Shown here: piece by piece, positions 53,977 to 62,681 of the stretch | How the letters are laid out: each line of letters begins with the position of its first letter | Numbering within the stretch: position 1 is the first letter of the stretch | NCBI GenBank assembly: GCA_963809385.1 | Contig: CAWEJL010000002.1 | Location: 620,001 to 684,000 of the forward strand | Direction of reading: 5' to 3' | DNA: 64,000 bases | DNA from: JAKAIY01 sp963809385 | GTDB lineage: Bacteria > Chloroflexota > Ktedonobacteria > Ktedonobacterales > JADMIN01 | The notes under the pieces: generated by a model | What the model was told of the DNA's origin: nothing | Databases searched by the model: none | The model's input: only the letters and a program-made list of their open reading frames with translations | Program-made: the position numbers and the translations under genes

Positions 53977-54714
53977 TTACGCCGCTTTGGCGGTGAAGTT
54001 TAGCGTCAGGACCACAGTGTCCGTCACCCCCGTAACCGAAGGAACGTTGGGGATGGCGAGGTTGAAATCCTCGTAGCGCACGGTGGCGCTGGCGGACCCA
54101 GTGACCTGCTTGTCACTATTCACGGTGAAGACCGCGTCGAATGTCTCGACCTTCATCACCTGATGCACGGTCAGATTGCCCGTCACCTGGAAGTTCACTA
54201 ACTGGCCCACAGTGAAGGTGGTTGGCAACCCCTTGAACGAGGTAGCGGTGAAGGTGGCGTATTGATTGGCGGGGTCACCCGTCTCCAGAATGCGGCCCTG
54301 GAGCGCTCTATTGCGCATATCGCTGTCCGTTGTCAGCGTGCTGACATCCACCCGGATCGGGCCAAGCTGGCTCTTCGCCGGGTCGCTGGTGTTGATGAAG
54401 ATCTGCCCCGTCACATGGTTCGTCTTGCCAACGACCGTATTGGGAGAGCCGAAGAGCACTTCATGGATCTCGAACGAGGCCGATGAGAGGGAGGGATCAA
54501 TCGTGAAGACGGTCTGACCCTTCGCGGGCGCCAGTGTAGGCGCTGGTGTCGCCGTCGCGGAGGAGCCAGCGCCATTCGTCGTGGCGCCGTTAGCGCCGTA
54601 GACGTAGACGCCTAACGCCACCAGCGCCGCGATGACGGCGAGCGCGCCCAACGCCCCCACGCCCGCCACGATCCGCCCGCCGGGACGCTTCAGCAGATCC
54701 CCCAAAAACCGCAT
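53977..54714 (-). CDS. YceI-like domain membrane-anchored protein
   Basis: 245 residues. One membrane helix (AGVGALGALAVIAALVALGVYVYG), a Thr/Ala linker, then the lipocalin-like YceI barrel: FTIDPSLSSASFEIHEVLFG, VVGKTNHVTGQIFI, LKG-type SFKGLPTTFTVGQ and ASATVRYEDFNLAIPNVPSV. YceI proteins bind isoprenoid-like lipids and sit outside the membrane. GGAGG eight bases before ATG 54714 decides the start. Not obviously linked to flanking genes. Confidence 0.88.
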   Translation of the reverse strand: MRFLGDLLKRPGGRIVAGVGALGALAVIAALVALGVYVYGANGATTNGAGSSATATPAPTLAPAKGQTVFTIDPSLSSASFEIHEVLFGSPNTVVGKTNHVTGQIFINTSDPAKSQLGPIRVDVSTLTTDSDMRNRALQGRILETGDPANQYATFTATSFKGLPTTFTVGQLVNFQVTGNLTVHQVMKVETFDAVFTVNSDKQVTGSASATVRYEDFNLAIPNVPSVTGVTDTVVLTLNFTAKAA

Positions 54715-55135
54715 GCCGCATGCCTCCATCGCACTCGATAAACCGTTCGCTAGAACACATCATACCAGTGCGAGATGTGCGGCGCATGAGCGCTGGCTGG
54801 GAGGTTCCTCACGCTACGTAAGCATGCGGCGGCGCGGTCAGGCCCGAACGGACGCCATGCCTATAGCTTGGCGCGCGTATCCATGGCTGGCTCCTGTCCG
54901 CATGCCCCTGGCCAGAGGGCGCGGACGGACGCTGCGCAGGCCACCCACCGCGTGACGCCTGGCTGGGGACTTCGCGCATCGCGCCGCTCTCCGTGTCTTC
55001 GCGTTTCCACGTCGCTGACCGCGCCAGGCCGCGCACTGATTCGAATTGCTTCAATAAGAAGAACAACGCGGCAGATGCGGAAGCGTTCTTTTCACGAGGC
55101 AAGGGAACAAACTGACGTAGATATTGTCGACCGCG
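54715..55135. other. Intergenic stretch, nothing recognised
   Basis: About 420 bases upstream of the YceI-like gene and downstream of the SDR gene. No gene, repeat or clear promoter recognised. Confidence 0.5.
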
Positions 55136-55903
55136 CTATTTCGCTGGCTTAGACGGCGCCTCGACGCGCCGTCCCAGGGCGCGGTCCACGACCCACGGCG
55201 CAAGACCCTCGACGGCGATGGCGCCGCGATAACTGACGGGAACGATGACCTCGCGGCGCGGATGGGCGAGCAGATTGGCGATAGCGGTGGCCACAACTTC
55301 CGGGCCAGGCATCGGCGCGCGGCGGCCCGCCGTCATCTCTGTACGGATGAAGCCGGGCGAAACGATCGAGACATTGACGCCCGTGCCGCGCAAGCGCCGC
55401 CGTAATGAGAGCGCGAAGCCGCGCACGCCGAACTTGGTGGCGGAGTAGAGCGCGTCGGTGGCGATATGCCCAGCCACTGAGGCGACACAGACGATCGCGC
55501 CGCGCTTGCGCTCCAGCATGCCCGGCAGCAGCAGGCGCGTCAGCAGCATCGGCGCGGTCAGGTTGACGCTCACCACCCGCTCGATGCCTTCCGGCGCCAT
55601 CTCATCAAAATGCTCCGGCCAGCCCATGCCCGCGTTATTGATGAGCGCATCCACCCGCCCGTAGACGGCGACCGCCTCGCGCGCCAGCCGCTCCAGCGCC
55701 GCAGGGTCGGCGACATCCGCCTCGATGGCTGTCGCCTGGCCGCCCGCGCCGGTGATCGCCGCGACCTGCTCCGCCAGCCGGTCCGCGCGCCGCGCCACCA
55801 GGATGACCCGCGCGCCGCGCCCGGCCAGCTCGCGCGCCGTCGCCGCGCCAATGCCTGAGCTGGCGCCCGTCACCAGCGCAACCGTCTCTTTCAGCCTGTC
55901 CAT
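55136..55903 (-). CDS. Short-chain dehydrogenase/reductase
   Basis: NAD(P)-dependent oxidoreductase of the classical SDR fold, 255 residues. Cofactor motif VTGASSGIGAATA; an Arg pair in RRADRL suggests NADP preference; NNAG in LINNAGMGW; catalytic Ser in VCVASVAGH and YSATK (Tyr and Lys) at the active site. The C-terminal third has a hydrophobic stretch (VIVPVSYRGAIAVEGLAPWVV) that may be membrane-associated, as in DltE/YqjQ-like members. Substrate unknown. Divergent from the XRE regulator at 56055. Confidence 0.92.
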   Translation of the reverse strand: MDRLKETVALVTGASSGIGAATARELAGRGARVILVARRADRLAEQVAAITGAGGQATAIEADVADPAALERLAREAVAVYGRVDALINNAGMGWPEHFDEMAPEGIERVVSVNLTAPMLLTRLLLPGMLERKRGAIVCVASVAGHIATDALYSATKFGVRGFALSLRRRLRGTGVNVSIVSPGFIRTEMTAGRRAPMPGPEVVATAIANLLAHPRREVIVPVSYRGAIAVEGLAPWVVDRALGRRVEAPSKPAK

Positions 55904-56054
55904 CGTCCGTGTCCTCCGTCTTGTCGCCGTCGCTCATTTCGAGCGCCAGTATCGCATATCGCGCCTATCGCGCCGCTAGCGGATGTGGACTATAGTGTGG
56001 GTGTGCAAGCGCGAAGGGGATCGCTGGCCGCCGTTCTGGACGGGAGGCGCGCGT

Positions 56055-56537
56055 ATGGAGCTGGGTGAGAAGCTGCGACGGCTGCGCATGGCGGAGGGGC
56101 TGCGGCGTGGTCTCTGGCGAGCGATGACCCAGCGCGAGGTGACGCGGGCGCTGCGTCAGGAGCTGGGCGTGACGCTCAGCCAGGCCTATCTCTCGCAACT
56201 GGAGAGCGGCGCGCGCGTCCACCTCTCCAGCGAGACGCGAGAGGCGCTGGCGCGGTTCTATCACATTCGCCCCAGCGAGCTGGTCAGCGACCCGCCGGGC
56301 CATACGCCGGCGAGCCCGGATAGCCGGGAGCGCCAGGCCCAGCGCATGCTGGAGCGGCTGGCGGAAACGCTGGCCGAGGCGCCGGACCCGGAGCGCGCGC
56401 TGTGGCTGGCGGAGCGGCTGCTCGCCCTGCCGCCGGAGGCGCTAGCGACATTCGAGACGGCGCTCGATGCGCTGCCGACAGCCACAAAGGCGCCACAAAG
56501 CGACCTAACCGCAACGTCCGCTCGTCTCCGCTCGTAA
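56055..56537 (+). CDS. XRE-family helix-turn-helix regulator
   Basis: 160 residues. LGEKLRRLRMAEGL, MTQREVTRALRQELGVTLSQAYLSQLESGARVHLSSETREALARFYHI is a Cro/CI-type HTH with an insertion of about 10 residues between helices one and two, as in ESX-1-like or RsaL-like XRE proteins. The C-terminal half is helical (ERALWLAERLLALPPEALATFE) and likely dimerises or senses a ligand. GGGAGG eight bases before ATG 56055. It leads a plus-strand run toward the NfeD-flotillin pair and may regulate it or the divergent SDR. Confidence 0.85.
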   Translation: MELGEKLRRLRMAEGLRRGLWRAMTQREVTRALRQELGVTLSQAYLSQLESGARVHLSSETREALARFYHIRPSELVSDPPGHTPASPDSRERQAQRMLERLAETLAEAPDPERALWLAERLLALPPEALATFETALDALPTATKAPQSDLTATSARLRS

Positions 56538-56604
56538 TGAATGCTGGGCGGGATAGAGCGTCCGCATTCGGGCGCTTCCCCCGCAGCGAAACGAGAATGA
56601 GAGC

Positions 56605-56952
56605 ATGGGTAGCAAGCTCAACTGGTTCATCGGCGGCCTGACCGCCGGACTGACCGCCGCCGCCATCGGACAGGAATTGGCGAAGCCGCGCGCGGAGCGG
56701 ACCTGGAAAGGGCGCGTCGCTGGCGTGCCCTACAGTTTCCGCCTCAGCGAGTGGCCCGACGCCGCCAACGAGTACTGGAATCCGGACAGCGATCAGATCA
56801 TCACCCCGCATGTCATCGGCCTTGGCTGGGGCGTCAACTTCGCTGCCCTCGCCCGCCGCGCGCAAGTGTTGCTGGGCCAGCCGGACACCGCGCCCAGCCC
56901 GGTGGAATCCACCAGCCCGCCAGGCCAAACTGCCGCGCCCGTAACGGAGTGA
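56605..56952 (+). CDS. DUF5808 domain protein
   Basis: 115 residues. An N-terminal Gly/Ala helix (FIGGLTAGLTAAAIGQEL) is followed by WKGRVAGVPYSFRLSEWPDAANEYWNPDSDQIITPHVIGLGWGVNFA, which matches the DUF5808 pattern (GVPYxFR, YWNP, GxGWxxN). The rest is a Ser/Pro tail. Function unknown; members are often near membrane-stress genes. ATG 56605 lacks a strong ribosome site. It lies between the XRE regulator and the NfeD-like gene. Confidence 0.75.
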   Translation: MGSKLNWFIGGLTAGLTAAAIGQELAKPRAERTWKGRVAGVPYSFRLSEWPDAANEYWNPDSDQIITPHVIGLGWGVNFAALARRAQVLLGQPDTAPSPVESTSPPGQTAAPVTE

Positions 56953-57006
56953 TCGGCGCCGCTCCACGTTCGCGTATGTGATGTCCTGTAGCCAGGAGGC
57001 GTCAGG

Positions 57007-57795
57007 ATGCCCGCGCAAGATCCGCTTTCACTGTTCTTTCTTGGATGCGCGCTCTTCTCCGCGCTCTTTCTCGCCGCCACCGTCGTCCTCGGCGCCGGGC
57101 ATGGGCATGGCGGCCATATCGGCGCGCACGCCGCCGGGCATGTGGCAGGGCATGTGGCAGGGCATGTGGCAGGGCATACGGCCAGCCATGTCGCCGCACA
57201 CAACGGCGCCGCGCATGCCACCCATACGGCGAACGGCGGCACAGGCGACCGCGCGCTGACGGGCGGCGAGATCACCCCGTTGGGCGGCGCCTGGGCCACA
57301 GCGCAGGGCCTGCTGCTCGGCGCGCTAAACATCAACGGCCTGCTGGTCTTCCTGCTGCTCTTCGGGCTGTTGGGCTACCTGCTACACACTGGCGGGTCGC
57401 CGGCGCTGTTCGTCCTGCTGCTGTCGGCGCTGGTAGGCGTGATTGGCGCCGTGCTGGCCAATGCGGCGCTGGCCAAGCTGTTCTTTGAGAACGAGGCTGG
57501 TGAGCTGACCGCGCGCTCCTCCCAGATCGAAGGGCGGATCGCAACGGTCAGTATCGCCATCCGGCCCGGCGGCATCGGCGAGATCATCTTCCCCGGCGAG
57601 GCGGGTGCGCGGCAGAGCATGGGCGCCCACGCGGAGGATTCCAACGCCGCGATCGCCGTGGATACGGAGGTAGTCGTCACCAGCGTCGAGAACGGCATCG
57701 CGACGGTCCAGCCCTGGAATATCCTCCTGGAGGAGACCAAGATGCGTCTGCTCAGCGACGCCGCGCGCGGCCAGATGACGCCGCCCGCGAGCTGA
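57007..57795 (+). CDS. NfeD-like membrane protein with a His-rich segment
   Basis: 262 residues. Helix one (LFFLGCALFSALFLAATVVL) leads into about 45 residues with 12 His in AGHV-type repeats (residues 32-73), two or three further helices (NGLLVFLLLFGLLGYLL, ALFVLLLSALVGVIGAVLANA), and a soluble C-terminal OB-like domain (GRIATVSIAIRPGGIGEIIF, DTEVVVTSVENGIATVQPW) of NfeD type. NfeD proteins partner flotillins, encoded next. The His stretch is probably external and could bind Zn, Ni or Cu; it partly comes from a 12-bp tandem DNA repeat. AGGAGG seven bases before ATG. Confidence 0.87.
   Translation: MPAQDPLSLFFLGCALFSALFLAATVVLGAGHGHGGHIGAHAAGHVAGHVAGHVAGHTASHVAAHNGAAHATHTANGGTGDRALTGGEITPLGGAWATAQGLLLGALNINGLLVFLLLFGLLGYLLHTGGSPALFVLLLSALVGVIGAVLANAALAKLFFENEAGELTARSSQIEGRIATVSIAIRPGGIGEIIFPGEAGARQSMGAHAEDSNAAIAVDTEVVVTSVENGIATVQPWNILLEETKMRLLSDAARGQMTPPAS
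57136..57183 (+). repeat. 12-bp tandem repeat encoding GHVA units
   Basis: GGGCATGTGGCA occurs three times exactly (57136-57171) and a fourth time degenerate (GGGCATACGGCC). It encodes the core of the His-rich segment of the NfeD-like protein; copy number may vary between strains. Confidence 0.95.
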
Positions 57796-57800
57796 CTCCC

Positions 57801-57852
57801 GCGAGCGCCTAGCCATTCGGCGCGTGTGAAACGAAACGCGCCGGGCGCTCGC
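57801..57852 (+). terminator. Double-stem hairpin between NfeD-like and flotillin genes
   Basis: GCGAGCGCC (57801-57809) pairs with GGCGCTCGC (57844-57852); inside, GGCGCGT pairs with ACGCGCC. No T tract. It may set the ratio of NfeD to flotillin or separate two transcripts. Confidence 0.6.
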
Positions 57853-57984
57853 CTCATACACCAGAGCGCGCGCCCGTCCCACTGGACGGTTTTCCGAGGA
57901 CGCGCCCATACCCCGCTCATAGCCCATTGAATGCGCTTTATCCCTCAATCAGATTTCCCCGTGAAAAGGGGAGAGGTTACACAG

Positions 57985-59727
57985 ATGAGTCCGTTGCTGA
58001 CAACGCTGATCGTGGTGGTGGTCGCGGTGGGAGCCTTTATGGGGCTCGTGCGCGTGGCGTCGAGCTACTACCGTAAGGTCGGGCCGAATCGCGCGCTGAT
58101 CGTCTACGGCGCGGGCGGCACGCATGTGGCCCAGGGTGGCGCGAAGCTGGTGGTGCCGCTGCTCAATCGCGCTCAGGAGTTCTCGCTGGAGTTGATGTCC
58201 TTCGATGTCGCGCCGCAGCAGAACCTGTACACCAATCAAGGCGTAGCCGTGCGCGTCGAGGCGGTCTCCCAACTCAAAGTGCGCTCCGACAAGGACAGCA
58301 TCCTGACCGCCGCCGAGCAGTTCCTCAGCAAAACCGATGATGACCGCGAGGGGCTGATCCGGCTGGTGATGGAGGGCCACTTGCGCGGCATCGTCGGCCA
58401 GCTGACCGTCGAGCAGCTCGTCAAAGAGCCGGAGATGGTCAGCGAGAAGATGCGCGCCGTCAGCTCCGCTGACCTGGCGAAGATGGGCCTGGAGGTCGTC
58501 TCGTTCACCATCAAAGAGGTGCGTGACGAAAACGACTACATCACCAACATGGGCCGGCCCGAGATCGAGCGCATCAAGAAGGAAGCCAACATCGCCGCCG
58601 CGCTGGCCGCCCGCGACACGCAGATCCAGGCCGCCAACGCCGCTCGTGAGGCGGCCGTCTCCAAGTCCGCGGCCGATCAGGCGCGCGTCGAGGCGGAGGC
58701 CGCATCGCAGGCCAAGCAGTCCGAGTTCCAGCGCGACCTGGCGCTGAAGCGCGCTTCGTACGACACGGAGGTTAGGAAACAACAGGTAGTGGCCGACCGC
58801 GCCGCCGAGCTGCAGCAGCAGATCATGCAGCAGCAGATCGTGCAGGAGACCGCCCGCGCGCAGGAGATTGACAAGACAGCGCAGGTGAAAGTGCAGGAGG
58901 CCGAGGGGCAGCGCCGCCAGATGGAGCTCGAAGCGACCGTCATCAAGGCGGCGGACGCCGAAAAACAGCGTGTCACCACGCTGGCGGAAGCGGAGAAGCA
59001 GCGGCTGGAGACGCTGGCCGCCGCCGAGCGCCAGCGGCTCCAGTTGGAGGCGGAAGGCCACGCCGCCGCGTTGCGCGCCCAGGCGTCCGCCGATGCGGAA
59101 GCCGCCCGTGTGCGCGGCGCCGCCGAGGCCGAGGCCACCCGTCTGGTTGGTGTCGCGGAGGCCGATGTTATCCGGGCGAAGGGTGAGGCGGAGGCCGAGG
59201 CGATGCGGGTGAAGGCGGCGGCGTACCACGAGTACAACCAGGCCGCCGTGCTCGACAAGATCATCACGAACCTGCCGGAGATCGTGCGTGCGCTGGCCGA
59301 GCCGCTCGGCAAAGTGGACAAGATCAGCATCGTCTCGACCGGACCCAGCGAGAACGGCAGCCTGGGCGCCAGCCGCCTGACTGGCGACATGGTGAACATG
59401 CTGGCGCAGGCCCCCGCCATCCTGGAGGCCCTGACGGGCGTGCGGCTGGCCGACCTGATGGCCCGCGTGCCGGGCATGACGGTGGATGGCAGCGCGGCGC
59501 CCAACGCGGCGCCCAACGCGCCCGCCGCTTCGCCCGCCGCCACACCAGCCGCCCCAGCTAACGATACCGCGAGCGCTGAGCCCGCCCCCGCTGACGCGGC
59601 CGAGCCCAGCGCCGCCCTGGTCGCCGAGCCCGGCGCCGCGGGCGTCAACGGCTCGACCGCCAGCAGCGCCACAACCCGCCGCCAGCGCTCACGCGCCGCC
59701 AGCCGCTCAGGCCGCGCGCGGCGGTAG
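57985..59727 (+). CDS. Flotillin-like SPFH/band-7 protein
   Basis: 580 residues. One N-terminal membrane helix (LLTTLIVVVVAVGAFMGLV), the SPFH domain (VGPNRALIVYGAGGTHVAQGGAKLVVPLLNRAQEFSLELMSFDV, GVAVRVEAVSQLKV), then a long Glu/Ala-rich coiled coil (residues 215-440) as in FloT, and a Pro/Ala-rich tail ending in a basic RRQRSRAASRSGRARR. Flotillins scaffold ordered membrane patches. AAGGGGAGAGG eleven bases before ATG 57985 decides the start over 57931. It follows the NfeD-like gene, its usual partner; repeat copy E begins six bases after its stop. Confidence 0.94.
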   Translation: MSPLLTTLIVVVVAVGAFMGLVRVASSYYRKVGPNRALIVYGAGGTHVAQGGAKLVVPLLNRAQEFSLELMSFDVAPQQNLYTNQGVAVRVEAVSQLKVRSDKDSILTAAEQFLSKTDDDREGLIRLVMEGHLRGIVGQLTVEQLVKEPEMVSEKMRAVSSADLAKMGLEVVSFTIKEVRDENDYITNMGRPEIERIKKEANIAAALAARDTQIQAANAAREAAVSKSAADQARVEAEAASQAKQSEFQRDLALKRASYDTEVRKQQVVADRAAELQQQIMQQQIVQETARAQEIDKTAQVKVQEAEGQRRQMELEATVIKAADAEKQRVTTLAEAEKQRLETLAAAERQRLQLEAEGHAAALRAQASADAEAARVRGAAEAEATRLVGVAEADVIRAKGEAEAEAMRVKAAAYHEYNQAAVLDKIITNLPEIVRALAEPLGKVDKISIVSTGPSENGSLGASRLTGDMVNMLAQAPAILEALTGVRLADLMARVPGMTVDGSAAPNAAPNAPAASPAATPAAPANDTASAEPAPADAAEPSAALVAEPGAAGVNGSTASSATTRRQRSRAASRSGRARR

Positions 59728-59732
59728 GGGCA

Positions 59733-59772
59733 GCCTCACCCCCTGCCCCCTGCCCCGCGGGGCGAGGGGGTC
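59733..59772. repeat. Dispersed palindromic repeat, copy E (half unit)
   Basis: CCTCACCCCCTGCCCCCTGC followed by CCCGCGGGGCGAGGGGG: a degenerate single-hairpin member of the GACCTCACCCCC family directly after the flotillin stop. Confidence 0.75.
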
Positions 59773-59955
59773 GCCGTCCAGCAGGATGGGCGGAGAGCAA
59801 GCGTTGTTTGCCCTCCGCCCATTCGCTTGCCCTACGCCGCTCCGCTGGCGCCTACGCCGCCTGTCGCGTACACTGGGAAGGCATAGCGCCGCCTCCTGCG
59901 CCGATCCTTGAGTGAGGCTGGGCGTGTCGCGTGGAGCGCTGGAGGGAAAGCGCCA

Positions 59956-60564
59956 ATGTCTGAAGAGTCCGGTGAGCCAAAGCCGCCAAGCGCTAGCCCG
60001 CCATCCATCGAAGAGCGGATGCGCGCCGTCCACATCGGCCCGTTGCAGCCGCTGACCAGCCGCATCGTCGTCGCGCCATACAACGACGAGTGGCCGCGCC
60101 TGTACGCCGCTGAGGCGGAGAAGATCCGCGCGGCGCTAGGCAAGCGCGCGCTGCTGCTGGAGCATGCCGGTTCCACGTCCGTGCCGGGGCTGGCGGCGAA
60201 ACCGTTGATTGACATCGTGCTGGTGGTCGCGAACCCGGCGGACGAGGCGGCGTATGTTCCGGCGCTGGAGGCGGCGGGCTATGCGCTGCGCATCCGCGAG
60301 CCGGACTGGTACCAGCATCGCATGCTCAAGCGCGCCAGCCCAGAGGTCAACCTGCATGTCTTCGGCCCCGACTGCGAGGAGGTCGAGCGAATGCTGCTGA
60401 TGCGCGATTGGCTGCGGCGCGACGCGGCTGACCGAGAGCTGTACGGGCGCACGAAGCGGGAGCTCGCCCAGCGCGACTGGACCTACATGCAAGAGTACGC
60501 CGACGCCAAGGGCGAGGTGGTCGAGGCGATCCTGGCGCGTGCGCGCGCGGCGATGGGCGGCTGA
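59956..60564 (+). CDS. GrpB/UPF0157 family protein (nucleotidyltransferase fold)
   Basis: 202 residues. VAPYNDEWPRLYAAEAEKI, LEHAGSTSVPGLAAKPLIDIVLVV (GSTSVPGL and KPxIDI are diagnostic) and WYQHRMLKRASPEVNLHVF define the GrpB family of the polymerase-beta-like nucleotidyltransferase superfamily. The biochemical role is not established in most members. GGAGGGAAAG nine bases before ATG 59956 supports the start; an upstream in-frame start at 59908 is less likely. Alone between repeat copy E and a membrane protein gene. Confidence 0.92.
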   Translation: MSEESGEPKPPSASPPSIEERMRAVHIGPLQPLTSRIVVAPYNDEWPRLYAAEAEKIRAALGKRALLLEHAGSTSVPGLAAKPLIDIVLVVANPADEAAYVPALEAAGYALRIREPDWYQHRMLKRASPEVNLHVFGPDCEEVERMLLMRDWLRRDAADRELYGRTKRELAQRDWTYMQEYADAKGEVVEAILARARAAMGG

Positions 60565-60623
60565 TCGGACGCCACACCGGCGTTCTCGCGGAACGAGCGG
60601 TATAGAGGGGAGCGAGCGCGAAC

Positions 60624-61873
60624 ATGGCTGAGCAGAGTTCGCCGGGCGCGGGCAGCAGCGCGTCGTGGGCCGTACAGGGCGAGCTGCGCCCCATCTGGCC
60701 AGCGCCGCCCAGACCCGAGGCGACTATCGGGCGGCGCTGGGCGACCGGCGCGCGCATCGCCGCGACCGCAGGCGGGCTGCTCTTTTCCTCGCCGCCTGGG
60801 CGCCGTGGGCCACCGCGATCACCTCCGGCGACCTGAGCAAAGGCCCCTCCGGCGCGCTCTATACCTACAGCCTGACGGCGGCGGAGCTGGGCGCGCCGCC
60901 CATCGCCTCGCTGACCGGCCAAACCAGCTCCTTCGTCTACTGGAGCTTCCTAACCATTCTGGGCGCGCTGCTCGCGCCGCTGCTCTGGCAGCGCACGCGG
61001 CCCTGGCTGGTCTGGGTGGCCGCCGCGCTCTACGGCCTCTGGGCCGCCACCTGCGCGCTCGTCCTCGTCCAGACCGCCGCGCTGCTCTTCCAGACCGTTC
61101 CCGCGCTATCGCACGCCGCGAATGGCCCGTATATCACCACGCTCCAACCCTACGGCGCGCAACTGAAGATCTACGCCGCCTCGCCCGCGTTCGGCTTGTA
61201 CGTCGCTATCCTGGCGCTGGTCGCCGCGCTAACCGCGCTCGTCCTGACGGCGGTGGCCGTGCGCGTCAGCCCACCGGCCCTCCGCAGGCGAACGCCCACC
61301 GTGCATGGCGAAGTCGCGCCAACTGAGACGCCCATCGCTGGGGCGCCGCCCGCGCGGCGCTCGCTGCCCGGTGTCGGCGCGGTCTCCGGCGGGCTGCTGC
61401 TCTGGGCGTGGGGATTCTTCCTGCTGCCGTGGGCCTCGCTCAACTGCGCGCAAACGCCCCTGCTGGCCGGGCAGTGCGAGGGTCTTCCGGTCGCCAGCGC
61501 GTTGCAGGCAGGGCTGCTCGCCACGCGCAACATCTTTGACCCCGCCGCCGCGCCCTACGCCATCAGCGGGCTGCTGCTGGCGGGCGCCGGGCTGGCGCTC
61601 ATGACCGTCTGGCGGCGCGAGATCACGCGCACGCTCTGCGCGTGGCTCTCCGGCTGGGTGGTCTTCGCGCTGGCCTGCGCGCTGATCGCTATCAACGGCG
61701 CGCAGCGCGTTGTCCACGACGCCGCCAGTGTTGGCCTACCCGCTGGCGACTGGCGCGGCGACATGGGAACACTGATCGTCTTCCTCGGCTTGCTGCTGGT
61801 GGTCATCGGCCTCGCGCCGCTATGGGCCATCGCCATCCGCTCCGCTCCCCGCCGCGACCCACCAACCAACTGA
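60624..61873 (+). CDS. Multi-pass membrane protein of unknown function, one frame break
   Basis: Starts MAEQSSPGAGSSASWAVQGE at 60624 with GGGGAG twelve bases upstream; near 60780-60790 one base seems to be missing and the other frame continues LFLAAWAPWATAITSGDL. Spliced, about 415 residues with eight or so membrane helices in two similar halves (each half starts with a WAPWA or LPWASLN segment followed by an external loop and two to three helices), suggesting internal duplication. No family recognised. It precedes the sigma factor gene. Confidence 0.65.
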
Positions 61874-61987
61874 AGCGAAGAGCGCCACCCGATAGCTTTC
61901 CTTCTCAGGTGAAACATTTCAGCCCAGCGCGGGGTGTATGGGTTGAGTGGGCATGGAGCGCGCTCATTGTAGAAGGGATTGGACGGT

Positions 61988-62681
61988 ATGGGAAGCGCCA
62001 TCGCGGGCAGGCCCGCGCCCGGCGGAACACGCTGGAGGCTGGGCGCCGTTCTGGGCGCGCGCTGGTTTCAGCGCGATAGCCGCACGGAAGCGCCCGGCGC
62101 CAGATCGCGGGCGGAGGGTTCGCCAGCGCCAGCGGCGCCCACCCAGCGTGGCGCGGCGAGCGATCCCTTCGAGGCGTTCGTCGCGGCGCACGAGAGCGCC
62201 CTGTTCGCCTATCTCTGGCGCATGACCGGCGATGAGAGCGCCGCGTACGACCTACGCCAGGAGACGTTCATCCGCGCCTGGCGCAACTTCGCCCGCGTGC
62301 GCGCCTACGAGCGCCCGCTGGCCTGGCTCTACCGCGTGGCCACCAACCTCGCCCTGAACTACCGCCGCGACCAGCGCGCAAACGCCACACTAACCGAGAT
62401 GGGGGACGAGCCAGCGATCAGCGACCACGCCTGGCGGCTGGCGGAGCGCGACCAGGTGCGCGCCACGCTGCTGGCGTTACCCCCGCGCGAGCGGGCGGCG
62501 CTGGCGCTGCGCGAGGGACAGGACCTCTCTTGTGACGAGGTGGCGCTGGCCCTCGGCGTCAGTCCGGCGGCGGCGCGCACGCTGCTCTGGCGCGCCCGCG
62601 AGCGCTTCCGTGACCTCTACCAGCGCGCCGAAGCGGAAAGCTACGGGCGGAAGCGTGGCACAGCAAGGAGACGCGCAATGA
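61988..62681 (+). CDS. ECF-type RNA polymerase sigma factor
   Basis: Region 2 reads FEAFVAAHESALFAYLWRMTGDESAAYDLRQETFIRAWRNF with the ALFAYL and DLRQETF elements; region 4 is LLALPPRERAALALREGQDLSCDEVALALGVSPAAARTLLWRARERFRDL, a clear helix-turn-helix. The first 60 residues are a low-complexity tail. As written the frame runs on into the anti-sigma gene without a stop. One extra base (the usual error here) in the last codons would give a TGA at 62679-62681 overlapping the ATG at 62678, so I end the gene there. GAAGGG precedes ATG 61988. Confidence 0.85.

Noticed and set aside
57949..59229. Long antisense frame opposite the flotillin gene
   Set aside because: Its leucine- and glycine-rich text mirrors the coiled-coil codons of the flotillin; no start signal or domain.
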